From Paraspadella gotoi (taxonomy: Eukaryota; Chaetognatha): 64,000 nt of DNA. The DNA lies in the NCBI GenBank assembly GCA_051294375.1, contig CM119266.1, positions 13,183,972 to 13,247,971 of the forward strand. Reading direction: 5' to 3'. The notes under the pieces are model-generated. The model saw nothing but the letters and a program-made list of their open reading frames with translations. It ran no database searches and was not told where the DNA came from. Shown here in pieces: positions 36,170-52,418 of this stretch; within the stretch, counting starts at the first letter, position 1, and every line of letters starts with the position of its first letter. Position numbers and translations under genes: made by a program.

Positions 36170-39100
36170 AGGATCTTTGGCGGGGGAAAAAGACTTAAAA
36201 ACGAGGGAGGGAGGAAAAGAGGGAGGAAGAGGAGGACGAGAAAAAGCGATTGTGAAAGAACGAGGAAGTACACTGTGACTGGGAGAAAAAAAGGGAAAAG
36301 GGGAAAATCGAGAGAATGGGCGACATGAATTGAAATGAATTTCGACGGGAACATTTAGGAAATTTGGCGACAAAGTAGGAGAAATAAATCGTGATATTGA
36401 AAGTTAAAAAAAGAAGAAAATTTCAATTGGGGATGGGGAAATTGGGAAAATATAGTATAACGCTGACAAAATGATAAAAATTCAATTTTTTGACACATTA
36501 ACGTCAAGTTAGAACGAAATAACAAATAACAAACTCGAAGGATAAGGACTATACACGAAGAGACGAAGAGAATTACTGACTGTGTCTGAAGTGAAGGGGA
36601 AATTAAAGAAACTACTAGATGCCCTGAATCCGAGAAAAAAAACCATTCCTTTAGAAAAAGAGGAAGAAAAGGAACGAGTTTCTGAATGCGGAGAAAGAAG
36701 CAGACAAGGAGGCCGAGAGGTAGTAGAAAGAAACAAAGTCTTGGCCCCAGAGGCGTTTGCTTTGTACCAAAAAAATTTTTTTGAGACCTGAACGAACTCA
36801 TCGGGGGGCAAAAAAAAACAAAAACAAAAGACTGCTGGCATGAAAAAGTAAACGGCTTAAAGAAAACTGTGACATAACCAGAGAAACTAACAAACAAGGA
36901 GACTGAATTAGATGAAATGAAACATTCGAAAGCCACAGAGGCGTTTAAACAAGGCTGAAGAAATTCAGAAGAGAAAAGAAATTTATTTTCCTCGATTGCG
37001 ATGCCACATAGGGGTTCGCGAACTGAGGTTCAAATCGGAAGTAAACAGTAAACAAAGCAAAAACATGAAAAAGTAAAAAAAATCACCGAATCCAAAGAGA
37101 AAAGGGTTTTTCCTGAATCGGGGGAAAAAAAACTTTGCGATCGATATGAGGGAAATTCGTCTTCCGTTCGTCCCCACGGGAATTCCTCATCGTCAACCGG
37201 AAGTCGCTCGATGTTCACTAGTCTAAATCCTCGATGGATTGGTTATGGATTGGTCAATGACCGACTGCACTTTACGATGACTTTGTTGCGCCCCTATGTG
37301 TGTCAGTGTGTCAGTGTCAGTTGATATCATGTTCCTTTATTTATTTACAGTCGGAGTTTCACTGAGGTCGCGAGACTCGCTTTACTAGCTCCTTCCCAAA
37401 TATCTCTTTGAAGATATCAAACCGACGACATTTCGCTGCATCGACTTGCAATTTTATTTCCCTACATTTTTAGTCCCACAAGTCATTTTTCTTCTTCTCA
37501 GCAAGCCGCTTGATATATACCGTAAATGAAAAATCTATTTTATTTCTTTTTTTTATCTACCTACTGCACTCTAGCATTTTTCAAAGAGCTTTTTAGTTAG
37601 TTTCTCCATTCGTTTTGAGAATTCTAATTTTTTTCCCATTTTTTTCTTTTCCTTCTTCTTACCTCATTAGCCTCTCACGCGCTCAACGTCTCCTTCCCTC
37701 CTTTTCTTTTTATTCTTTTTCTCGTTATAATCTCCTTTGATCATTTCCCTTTCATGTTTTCTCTCATTATAACCTGATTCTCTGGATTTCCGTCATTTGC
37801 TTCTCATCTCCTTTTCTCTCATTCTCCTTTTCTCTTTCGAATCCTCTCTTCTCATTTTTTTCTCCTCTTCCCTCCCACTTTCCTCCTTTCTTCCTTTCCT
37901 CCTTTCCTCCTTTCCTCCTTTCCTCCGATATTCAGTTTCATTCTTCAAAACTCTCACGTCTTTCCTAGTTTTGATTCGTTTTGGGAATTAAATTCTTCTT
38001 CAACTTTTTTCTTTCTTTTTTTTCTCTCTTTTTTCCTTCATTTTCTTTTATAAGGAACCTCATGCCTTTTTCTTCTTTTAGATTCTAGTTCTATGTTTCT
38101 GTTCGGAGAACTCATGATTTTTTTTCAATCTTCCCACTTTTTGCTTTCAGTTGACATCACATTACCCTTTTTAATAATTATCATTCTTTCCTTCTTTTAA
38201 TAAAATTTCTTTAAATCTCGCCAACTTTTGTAATATCATCCCTTTTTTTTTCACGACCACTATTTACTATAAATCTTATTCTATCGCAATTCATATTCTC
38301 GGATTCCCCCAGAAACGGCGCCGTTTCCCTCATTTAAAATTTCTCCAACCGTCATTTACCAATTTTTTGCATTTTTCATTCAACGATCCTAGGACGACCG
38401 ACGTCGGCGACAGTTTTAGAACGCCACGTAAAATATTCAAAGCCACGGAAAATATTCTCAAAGTTTCCCATAAAACATTCAATCTTTTTTTTTCTTACTT
38501 TTTTAGTTCATCGTTAGAACTAACTACCCCGTTTGTTTATTTTTTTGGTTTGTTTTTGTTTTTTCCTAACGGCCTACTCAATTTTTGAGCTAAACATACG
38601 TCCCATCGTTCGCGGGCGAAACATCTTTGCGCAAATTGCGACGTGACGCTAACCTCGTTACGCCCTCTATCGAGAGCGCTCCTTTCAGTCTCACCTTTTT
38701 TCTCCTTTTTTTTCCGCTTCTTTTACAGATTTGGATTTCATCTTTCTTTCACGTTTACTTCTCAGGGGAAAACTACCTTTCACTTTCCGTTCCTTTCAAG
38801 ATTTTTTGGGTTTTTTTAAATCTTCGTCGCCTCCAACGTTTAAATCCTATTTTTTAATGTTCGTTCTTTCCTCCTTTTTTACGCTTATTCCTCCCTGAGT
38901 TCATTTTCGTAATGTTTTTCTCATTTCTTCCTAATTTCTCCCTTTCAGTTTCGCAATTTTATAAAAAGGAGACATTTGTTAATTTTGTGTATGTCAAAAT
39001 CTTCCTTTTTTTAATTTTCAACAACTTCCTCTTTTCTCTTTTATGTCTTGATCTCTTTTTTGTTTTTAACATTAATTTTCCCATCTTTTTTTTACGTTTT

Positions 39101-39764
39101 CTTTATTCCATTAACTGTCGTGACAAATTATTTTCTTTCTAGCAAAAATATTATTCATTTCTTTGTTTACACTCTTTTGTTTCCATTTCTGCATGGACTC
39201 ACATTTTCTTTTTTTTTTCTTTTTTCCTTTTTGTTTTTTCTTTCCGCTAATCTCCTTTTCCCCTTTTTTTTCCCGTGCTCCCTCGCGCCTTCAGGAGCTT
39301 TCTCCTTCCTGGCGTTTTTTCCTCTTCTGCAGGCGCCGTTCTGTCACTCTTTCTATTTTTATTCGTCTGCCCCTAAAAAAGAAGAAAAAAATAAATAAAG
39401 GAAAAAAAAAGGATTTCGTCGTAATTCTTTGTCACAGAAAATTAATGGCGTGAGAAAAGAAATTTCTTATTTTTCGTCTGCAAAGTGCGATGCCAAGTGC
39501 CCGTTGCACAGCACACCATAGGAACAGACTCGTAATGTTTTATTACCGACTCGCGCCAAAGTAAGTCAATTGAATTAAACTGCGAGCCTCCACATTTTCT
39601 TTCATCCCTTTCTCTTTTTTTTGCTCCTCTTTTAGTTTGTTTCTTTATTGTTCCATTATTTTTATTTTGCATATATATAAGCCCGTATTTTCAAGAGGTC
39701 TAACCCCAAGTCACCTTGTCTATTCGCGCAACTGTCAACCCTTAACTTAAACGCAAAGCACCTG
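36170..39764. other. strand-skewed region; no gene called
   Basis: 36.17-37.18 kb is strongly purine-rich on the + strand, then 37.45-39.44 kb is strongly pyrimidine-rich. Hydrophobic frames of 60-190 codons come from the pyrimidine-rich strands and are rejected. One plus-strand frame (36,582-36,791, KLKKLLDALNPRKK then Lys/Glu-rich) begins with GTG, not ATG, and could be a decayed exon. Confidence 0.45.
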
Positions 39765-40030
39765 TCATCTCCGTCGGCGTCGCGGTCACCAAACGACGTT
39801 CGCTTCGCATAAGCCCGCGCGCCCTAACACATACGTACGTACTGGCGGTCGCGCCGGGCGCGTGAATTCTCGCGAATTCGCGTTTCCGTCCGATCGCGCG
39901 CTCGGCGCTCGTTTTCGGTTACATTATTTCCTCTTGCGAGATTTCGGCCTCGAGATATAAATCGACGCCGCGCCGAATGGTCGCGCAGAATGGCGTCGCA
40001 TTATCGTCCCGCCTCTCGGAATGAAGGAAA
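39765..40030 (+). promoter_or_regulatory. CpG island, likely promoter of the gene at 41-47 kb
   Basis: A sharply bounded block dense in CpG (many CGCG) in AT-rich flanks. TATAAAT at 39,956-39,962 is followed about 35-45 bp later by initiator-like CGCATTATC near 40,000. The first coding exon of the low-complexity gene lies 1.3 kb downstream on the same strand. A 5' exon with an intron is implied by the acceptor at 41,308-41,309. Transcription start is inferred only. Confidence 0.45.
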
Positions 40031-41309
40031 GTGTAGATTTTATTTGATAAAACATTTCATCGGTCAATTCTTGCCAGGTTTAGCCTAGTTTTGCCCTAAC
40101 ATAGTTTAGAAATTCCTGATCAAAAATCGAGCACTACCCTCGAGAGTCTCGGCCAACATTATTCAATGTTTTTGCCAATCAGTTAATAAACATTTTTATA
40201 GTGAAATATTCTTTATTCATTTTTTCTTCCGCACCATGAAAACGCTCTTCATTCACAAACGCCCAGCTGCTCTTCGCGAAGATGTAACCAGTGAAATGTG
40301 AAAAAAATCCAATCAAGTCGACGTTAACAGCTGCGCCGACAATTGTCTCTCGTCGGTTTGTCGGGGCGTTAAGCATCATGCCGTCGACGCCTCTGCCGAT
40401 GTATAGACATCGAATCTCACAAACGAATCGATGCGTTTCTTTAGTGACATTAAAGTCACCATCCGTGACGAGTTTTCTGTTTTGTTTTGTTTTGTTTTGT
40501 TTATATTTTTCTTCTTTTATCATTTTTTTTCTACGGAGGATGGTTTTCGAGTGGATGATCTCTCAACGATGCGACAACCCCATTTCGCAAAATGTGAATT
40601 TCTTCGATGGCTGCACGTATCGCTTTATTTTATGTATTTTATGTATTTTTTTGAGCAGCCGGAAGAAAGATTACCCCGGCGATGTCAAATGCAACTGGCA
40701 CGGAGTGGAACGTGGTGTATTGCATAAACCCACAAGCTTATCGGGTTTCCCAGTGAAAAAACCTTTGCAAATTTTTTTTGTGAGTATTTTTTATTTGCTT
40801 ACTTTTTGCCCTCAACTCCACACACACACTCACAACACACACTCACAACACAAAAAAAAACCCGCACACAAGTCCTTATAAAATCTCGGTGTGCTTGTAT
40901 CGAGTCTCGATTGCGGATAATTGTCTTTGTTTCTCCCTCCTCCGATGGAACTGCTTGTAGATTGCTCCCGGTCGATTCCAGATTGGATTCTATGATTGCT
41001 TCTCAGCGAAGTCCCTAAATCCAATAAATCTCGCGGAGGGAAATGGAGGCCGTTTCCGGTTGCTAGGCAACCGTACTTTTTTTTCGATAATCCGAGGAAC
41101 CGGGCAGAGTTGTAGAAAATTGGCGCGGGAGTCAGATTAACGGTTTTTCTTGTTTTTTTGGTTTCGCCGAAAAATTCGAAGTTTCATTGTACCGTTTTTT
41201 TTTCAATGTTTTCCATTCGACTTTAAAAGAAAGGCGTTCCGTTTCTTAGGCTTTTTTGTTGTTTTATTTTTTTTTCTCGTTATTTTGTTTATTTTATGCT
41301 GTTTATTAG
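40031..41309 (+). other. 5' region / presumed 5' UTR intron of the 41-47 kb gene
   Basis: Mostly AT-rich, with a TTTTG repeat near 40,476-40,502. A possible extra exon starts after TTTTTTTGAGCAG at about 40,660 and is GC-balanced for about 110 bp, but its three frames give no distinctive protein and no clear donor, so it is left unassigned. Confidence 0.35.
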
Positions 41310-41351
41310 ACCGCGCCAACTACCACCCGCTCACACAATATCCTAGCGCCA

Positions 41352-46845
<5,494 letters not shown>

Positions 46846-47256
46846 AACAGTAAAAGAAATGGTTGTTTCTAAAAGACTTGGCCAAATATATCATTTAGAA
46901 ATTCTTTTTTTTTGAAATTTTGAATGAAAAGGGGTCAAACGTATTTAAGTTATTTTAATATTAACTCGTGGCATGGCGCCGATGTTCTTTTGCTTTCCGT
47001 CGTTCGCCGAAAACCCTGAAGAACACGTTACTTGTTTCTTGTTATATTAAGCTGGCATTGAAGACAAACAAAAGATCAACGAAAGTTGTTATTGATTTTT
47101 TTTTTAAATTTAAAAGTTAACAATTTTATTGGTTGATTATTATTATTTTGAAAATAAGTTTAAGACGCAAATTCTTTTTATTTTAAAAATCAAACTCATT
47201 CGAACTCATGCCATAAATGCTATAAAACAAAGTTTATTGCCCTCATTTTGTCAGAT

Positions 47257-47328
47257 GCGTCAGTGGTGTAATGGTTAGCATAGTTGCCTTCCAAGCAGTT
47301 GATCGGGGTTCGATTCCCCGCTGACGCA
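47257..47328 (+). tRNA. tRNA-Gly(TCC)
   Basis: 72 nt with a seven-pair acceptor stem (GCGTCAG/CTGACGC) plus discriminator A. A-box is TGGTGTAATGG, anticodon arm GTTGC-CTTCCAA-GCAGT with TCC, and B-box/T-arm CGGGG-TTCGATT-CCCCG. A T-run 5 bp downstream acts as Pol III terminator. Confidence 0.97.
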
Positions 47329-47463
47329 GTTCTTTTTTTAGCCATGTATCCTCAAACAGAATTCATTTTTGAACTAAGTTATTTAGTAATTTTTTTGACA
47401 TTTTAGAAATTTTAAAATTTATATGATTACAACTTAGCTACACAAAATATATCACAAAGAAAG

Positions 47464-47521
47464 ATCAGTGGTGAAATGGTTGTCTTCCAAGCAGTTGATC
47501 ACGGCTTGATTCTCCGCTACA
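47464..47521 (+). pseudogene. tRNA-Gly pseudogene
   Basis: Degenerate copy of the neighbouring tRNA. The D-arm to anticodon-arm section TAGCATAGTTGCC is reduced, the T-arm is GATCACGGCTTGATTCTCCG and the acceptor ends no longer pair. TCC with the CTTCCAA loop can still be read. Confidence 0.8.
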
Positions 47522-47544
47522 CAAAACGTAAAAAATCCAGGGAA

Positions 47545-47616
47545 GCGTCAGTGGTGTAATGGTTAGCATAGTTGCCTTCCAAGCAGTTGATCGGGGTTCG
47601 ATTCCCTGCTGACGCA
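47545..47616 (+). tRNA. tRNA-Gly(TCC)
   Basis: Identical to the copy at 47,257 except one T-arm base (CCCTG for CCCCG), which gives a G-U pair and should be tolerated. T-run terminator near 47,623. Confidence 0.95.
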
Positions 47617-47685
47617 ATGCTTACTTTTAGTGTTGTTTAAAAAAAATAGTATTCATCCAAAAACTTTTGAGTTTGAATATAAAAA

Positions 47686-48009
47686 CTAAAATGGTTCAAA
47701 AGATTGAAGTAACAGTAACATTTCCGGCGAGGTTGAAGAGGAGAAGAAATGACGCTGGCATTGGCAGGTCTTGGCGGCCGGCCGCGGCCCTGGCGGCGGC
47801 GGCAGCGGCGAGCGAGGGGGTCGAAAGTGACCTGTTTCTCCTTCTCGGCGGCGGCTTTTGAGAAAGCGCAATTTGTCCGTCATCTTCTGGCGCCCGACGG
47901 CATCGTCGTCATCGTCGTCGTCGTCGAAGCGTTTGACGAATCCGCGGTAATGGAGTGTGAAGCCAGAAGGAGAGACGGAAGGAGAGAAGGCCGAAGAGAA
48001 TGATGCCAT
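47686..48009 (-). CDS. candidate exon with Asp run and Pro-rich stretch
   Basis: A 107-codon minus-strand frame from ATG at 48,009: MASFSSAFSPSVSPSG, FTLHYRGFVKRF, eight Asp, MTDKLRFLKSRRREGE, PPRSPLPPPPGPRP, ending LLLLQSFEPF. The region is GC-rich. The opposite strand is also open (47,749-48,003), so coding strand is not certain. No family recognised; the Asp run is a (GTC)n repeat. Confidence 0.25.
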   Translation of the reverse strand: MASFSSAFSPSVSPSGFTLHYRGFVKRFDDDDDDDDAVGRQKMTDKLRFLKSRRREGETGHFRPPRSPLPPPPGPRPAAKTCQCQRHFFSSSTSPEMLLLLQSFEPF

Positions 48010-48122
48010 CTCAGAATCGATGGCTTCGTCGCCGCGGGGGCTTTTGTCTTGTGTTGTTCATTCCTTTCTAGAATGATTCTAACTTATTAGTTTAATAAAT
48101 TATCTCGCTTCTCTCTGACAAT

Positions 48123-48132
48123 NNNNNNNNNN
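48123..48132. other. assembly gap, 10 N
   Basis: Ten N beside otherwise unique sequence. Confidence 0.95.
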
Positions 48133-48175
48133 GCGATTCTTCAGTCGCTCTACGTAAACAACATGTCCAGATTAA

Positions 48176-48177
<2 letters not shown>

Positions 48178-48240
<63 letters not shown>
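48178..48240. repeat. (GA)n microsatellite
   Basis: About 30 pure GA units. Confidence 0.96.
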
Positions 48241-48242
<2 letters not shown>

Positions 48243-49046
48243 AAATAATAATTTTATTTCATAAGCTTCCCCGAATTTCTTCTTCGCGCCCCACATTACA
48301 TTTTTTTTTTCGTAATAACTTTGGAAAAATATGATAGAGCAATATTTATTTTGCTGGTTCGATAAACTCGAAAATTCGAGACTCTAGCCCACGAATTTAA
48401 CATTTTTTTTTTTTTGGTTCTAATGTTTATCTTTCTTCGTCAATCGACGTGTTATATAGCGGGATAAACGTCCGCTCGGAAGCCTTGAATCAACAAAAAT
48501 CGTTTGGCTTATCTGGGGAGATGACGACGACGAAGACGACGACGATAACAATCACGAATACGATTAGTGACTCGGCAATTCCGGCCAGGACCGCAACCAT
48601 CTTCCCCAAGACGATTTCGTTCCCCGGAGAAGCTCGATCCCCGGGCGATGCCCTCGCGATCCCCCGGTCTCCCTTCCCTGGTCGAGTTGAAAGGTGGCGA
48701 CCATCTTGAAGATGATTAACGAGGCGCTGGGGGGATGATGACGATGATGAAGATGAATTGATGATGACGCAGCGATAAAATCGATGTGAAATGTGAACTC
48801 CTGGCGCATATGGGGTCTTCATGCAGATAGGATGACCGTTAATAACTTGACTGAACGTTTCTCAGTTCTTTCCCCCCCCCCCTTAAATTATCTAAAACTC
48901 GAAAGCTAAAAAATAACCGACCGACCGACCGACCGACCGACCAAGAACCTTTTTTAGAAACCGCATCTAAAAGATCCGTCTCGCGCACATGTGCGCCGCT
49001 CGAATTTCTCAAAGAAGTCGAAGGCGTCCGAGAGAAAAATCTGCGG
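48241..49046. other. intergenic; weak coding hints on minus strand
   Basis: A minus-strand frame (48,822-48,490) has a hydrophobic run MVAVLAGIAESLIVFVIVIV that could be a membrane helix but is largely a (GAC)n repeat in reverse. (GACC)n lies at 48,917-48,942. No gene called. Confidence 0.35.
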
Positions 49047-49448
49047 GTGCTAACTTCAGCGAGAATTTTTTTTCGTGGTATAAAAAACACGAGATTCACC
49101 CGAAGTTCACAAACACAAAATCTACACTCGCGTTCACCTCAATTATGCGTCATTTCGTCCTCCCGAGGAGCGACAAAGCCGACGAGGACGCCCGACAATG
49201 ACGACGACAATGACGACGACAATGACGACGACGGAGCCGAACGACGTTCTCCCTTTTTCGTAGCACCTGCTTCAGGTTGCGACTGGGAGGCGAAAGAGGA
49301 GAATGATTGGAGAGATGGTGCTGGAGTAAAAGGAAGAGGAAGAGGAGAAGGAGGAGGAGGAAGAGGGGGCAGGAGGAGGGGTCGGCGGCTCAACTCCGAA
49401 GATCAAAAAACCTTCGCCGATGTCGAAATGATTCTCGATGAAAAATGA
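49047..49448 (+). CDS. candidate exon: Asn/Asp repeat then Arg-Gly-rich tail
   Basis: The frame is open to TGA at 49,446. The convincing part starts at about 49,195: (NDDD)3, then GAERRSPFFVAPASGCDWEAKEEN, an Arg/Gly-rich block of RGRGEGGGG type, and SEDQKTFADVEMILDEK. The Arg/Gly part recalls RGG boxes of RNA-binding proteins. The 5' limit is unknown; an upstream exon could enter anywhere after 49,120. Confidence 0.3.
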   Translation: MLTSARIFFRGIKNTRFTRSSQTQNLHSRSPQLCVISSSRGATKPTRTPDNDDDNDDDNDDDGAERRSPFFVAPASGCDWEAKEENDWRDGAGVKGRGRGEGGGGRGGRRRGRRLNSEDQKTFADVEMILDEK

Positions 49449-49540
49449 ATATTTTTAACGACGAAAGAAAAAACAATCTTTCTTTTCTTTTTTTTTCTCT
49501 ATTTTTTTATTTTCTCAAAACGTGGGGATGGCATGGCGTC

Positions 49541-49680
49541 GTGTTTTTAGAGTCGGCGGCGGCGGCAACCGGCGGCGGCGGCGCGGCTAAGAGTTTCATC
49601 GCCGCCTGCTCGCCCGGCCGCCAGAGACTTTGTCGAAATGTTTATTCAGGATGGCGTTACATCGCCGAGATTTACACCTA
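49541..49680 (+). CDS. candidate exon, Ala/Gly-rich
   Basis: After TGTTTTTAG a GC-rich block reads SAAAATGGGGAAKSFIAACS and PGRQRLCRNVYSGWRYIAEIY. It is followed by (CT)n with no obvious donor, and the minus strand is also open. Coding is possible but unproven. Confidence 0.2.
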
Positions 49681-49699
49681 CTTTTCTTTTCCGCGAACT

Positions 49700-49704
49700 C
49701 TCTC

Positions 49705-49774
<70 letters not shown>

Positions 49775-49790
49775 CTCTCTCTCTCTCTCG
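49700..49790. repeat. (CT)n microsatellite, interrupted
   Basis: CT units with TTC and CCT interruptions. Confidence 0.93.
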
Positions 49791-49880
49791 TTTTTATCGG
49801 CTTTATACAAACAAGACTTCTCTTCAGATTATTTCTCATTTCACGTCAGCCACTTTTTTTTCTCTCTCTCTGTGAGGATT

Positions 49881-50611
49881 TTTCACGGATTTTTTTCGAG
49901 GGATAATCGTCGTGTCATTTGTCTTTGAGCTTTGTAACCGTTAAGCCTCACCTCCTCGTTCTCCTCCTCGTTCTCCTCCTCGTTCTCCTCTCCCCTCTCT
50001 TCCTCCTTCTCCTCCTCTTCCTCCTTCCATGGTTCCATAACGTCGAGACCGTCGGCAAAACTTCAAAGATCAAAGGAAAAAAGATTCCCTTAAGACGGAC
50101 CGATAGAGTAATTGTTTTTTTTTCAATGCTCTCTTTCTTTCTTTTTTTTATCTTTCTTTTTTTTATTTTCCGTTTTTTCTTTCTCTTTCCTCTTTGCCGT
50201 CCTTTTTCTTTTCTTTGTTTCCTGCTTTCTTTTTTCTTCTTTCTTTTTTTTTATTTTAAAATATCGCCTCGGGTCAGGATCGACTCGGTTTTTTTTTTCC
50301 TAAACAAATTTGAAACTTTCTCCTCTTTAGAAAACAAAACATTGGAAAATGGGACCCGAACGAATTCGAAGTTGGATTCACCACGTGACGGAATCCCTGG
50401 CGATGTGAAGTGAAGAGGTTTGGGAGGCCGTTAACGTGAAATGCTTTCACAGCGGAAAGGGGAGAAAAAATAGCTAAAACAATTTTTTTTTGAAATTTCC
50501 TAACATGTGAAAATTAAGAGGAAGTAAAGAAAAAAAGAAAAAAAAAGAAAGAAATAAAAAAGGGATATTAAAGAAAGAAAAGATAAGACACAAGACAAGA
50601 AAAAAGAAGAT

Positions 50612-50643
<32 letters not shown>

Positions 50644-50811
50644 AAAGAAAGAAAAGAGAAAGAAAAGAAAGAAAGAAAAGAAAGAAAAGAAATAGAAATA
50701 GAAATAGAAAGAGAAAAGAAGAAAAAAAAGGCCGAAACAAAGAAAGAAAGGCGATTGGATGGAAGAAGAGCATCGATAATTGCCAGAAGGCAGAAGAGAG
50801 AGAGAAAGAGA

Positions 50812-50866
<55 letters not shown>

Positions 50867-51540
50867 GAGGAGACGAGTGATGAGAAGATGAGAGAGAGAG
50901 AGACTGAAGGAGTGGGAGGAAGGTCCCTAATTAAACAAAACTCTATTTGTGTCCCGAATATGCAAATTGCTTTTAGAGTAAATAATTCGAGCGATTTTTT
51001 CGTGTAGACTATTTCGTCGGATTCGGAGAAGATGAAAGAGAATTTTTCTTTTTTATTTTCTTTTTTTTTTACTCCAAAAGAGAGCAACTTTCTTTTTATT
51101 TTTTATTTTTTCTTTTGCTTTTCATTTCATTTTTTTTTTTGGAGGGGGCTGGCGCTTGTTCAGTGGAGCGTCAAAATCGGTCGCCAGAGTTAAATTGCTG
51201 GAAGCGATCCCATGTACGAGTATTTTTTGGACAATCATGACGAACATAAACATTTTTTTAAAAATTCGATATTTTGGTAATTTGATTTATTGGTGAGGAC
51301 GTTGCCAGTCAAATTTAAAAAAAAACAAAACTTGATTTTATTTTAAAATTTGGCAAAGTCGCCCTCACATGACTTTGAAAGTTTTTCATAATATGAACTG
51401 CGACCCACAATATTACGCCGTTCAAAGTGCCAGACTTCGTAAACATTCATATTTTCAAATATATGCCGATTATGAAACTTTAATGAAAAAAGTTTTACTT
51501 TTTCTTTAAGAACCATTCTAGGTAAAACGATAAGCTAACC
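49881..51540. other. intergenic; pyrimidine- then purine-rich; no gene
   Basis: 49.95-50.26 kb is T/C-rich, 50.5-50.93 kb is A/G-rich with GAAA and GA repeats (50,800-50,865). Hydrophobic frames here are compositional. Confidence 0.5.
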
Positions 51541-51544
51541 ATGG

Positions 51545-51616
51545 GCGTCAGTGGTGTAATGGTTAGCATAGTTGCCTTCCAAGCAGTTGATCGGGGTTCG
51601 ATTCCCCGCTGACGCA
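51545..51616 (+). tRNA. tRNA-Gly(TCC)
   Basis: Sequence identical over 72 nt to the copy at 47,257. Flanks are unrelated; a T-run follows within 5 bp. Confidence 0.97.
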
Positions 51617-51837
51617 CTTTTTGAATTACCATAACGAAAAATTAGCCCCGCTTTTTTTTTTCATCAATTCTATCCAAAATCTTTCACAGAAAGCAGATTT
51701 GAAGAAAATGTGTTCTATTAAAAATACATACAAAATAAAATAGACTTTTTTCTTCTTCCTTTTTTTCCCTTTCATCCCTCAAAAAAAAAAAGAAAAAAAA
51801 AAGGGAAAAGACAAACACGTTCCAGTTTTCGAATTTT

Positions 51838-52216
51838 CTTAGGAGGTTAAAAAACTTTTGACAAGAGATACGCTTGTTCTGTTCTGTTCCAGATTCGACG
51901 TAACGATAGAAATTGAAAACGGGAAACGGGGATTCAGATGGGGGGGAGGTTGAGGGCCGTGGGGGTGAGTGCTGGGGGCGTTAGTGAGGGGTGAGGGGCG
52001 AACTTAGAGGGGAAAGAGATGTTCTGGGAAAAAGAAAATCCTTCGGGGAAAAAGGAGAGGGAAAAATGAAGGATCAAGAGTTGGAGAGATTTTCGGCGAC
52101 AAAAATAAGCAAAAACACAAGACAAGGAATGATTTATTAAACGGGGTCAACCGAGGTCGAAGTCACATATGAATTAGTATTTTATGTTTTTTAATTTTCG
52201 CAGTAGGCTATATTTA
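51838..52216. repeat. segment P (reverse copy at 63,020-63,397)
   Basis: Includes the G-rich run at 51,939-52,001. It matches 63,020-63,397 in reverse complement with scattered indels and stops at the 25-N gap. Confidence 0.85.
51939..52001 (+). repeat. G-rich tract with G-quadruplex potential
   Basis: Six or more runs of three to seven G separated by short loops. The C-rich counterpart lies at 63,233-63,302. Confidence 0.8.
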
Positions 52217-52241
52217 NNNNNNNNNNNNNNNNNNNNNNNNN
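52217..52241. other. assembly gap, 25 N
   Basis: Joins segment P to segment Q. Confidence 0.95.
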
Positions 52242-52383
52242 TCAGGGGAGGAAGTTTAGGATGGAAAGATGGAATGGAAATGGAATGAAATAAAAAAAAA
52301 GAAAAGAAAAGAGAGAAAGAAATAAAGGAAAGAAAGGAAAGAAAGAAAGAAAGAAAGAAAGAAAAAGAGAAAGAAGAAAGAAG

Positions 52384-52418
<35 letters not shown>

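Noticed and set aside
36355-36936. 193-codon minus-strand hydrophobic ORF, possible membrane protein
   Set aside because: It arises from a strand that is almost all T and C; Phe/Leu/Ser content follows composition, with no loops, motifs or splice context.
50500-51087. 195-codon minus-strand Phe/Leu/Ser-rich ORF
   Set aside because: Reverse reading of GAAA and GA microsatellites.
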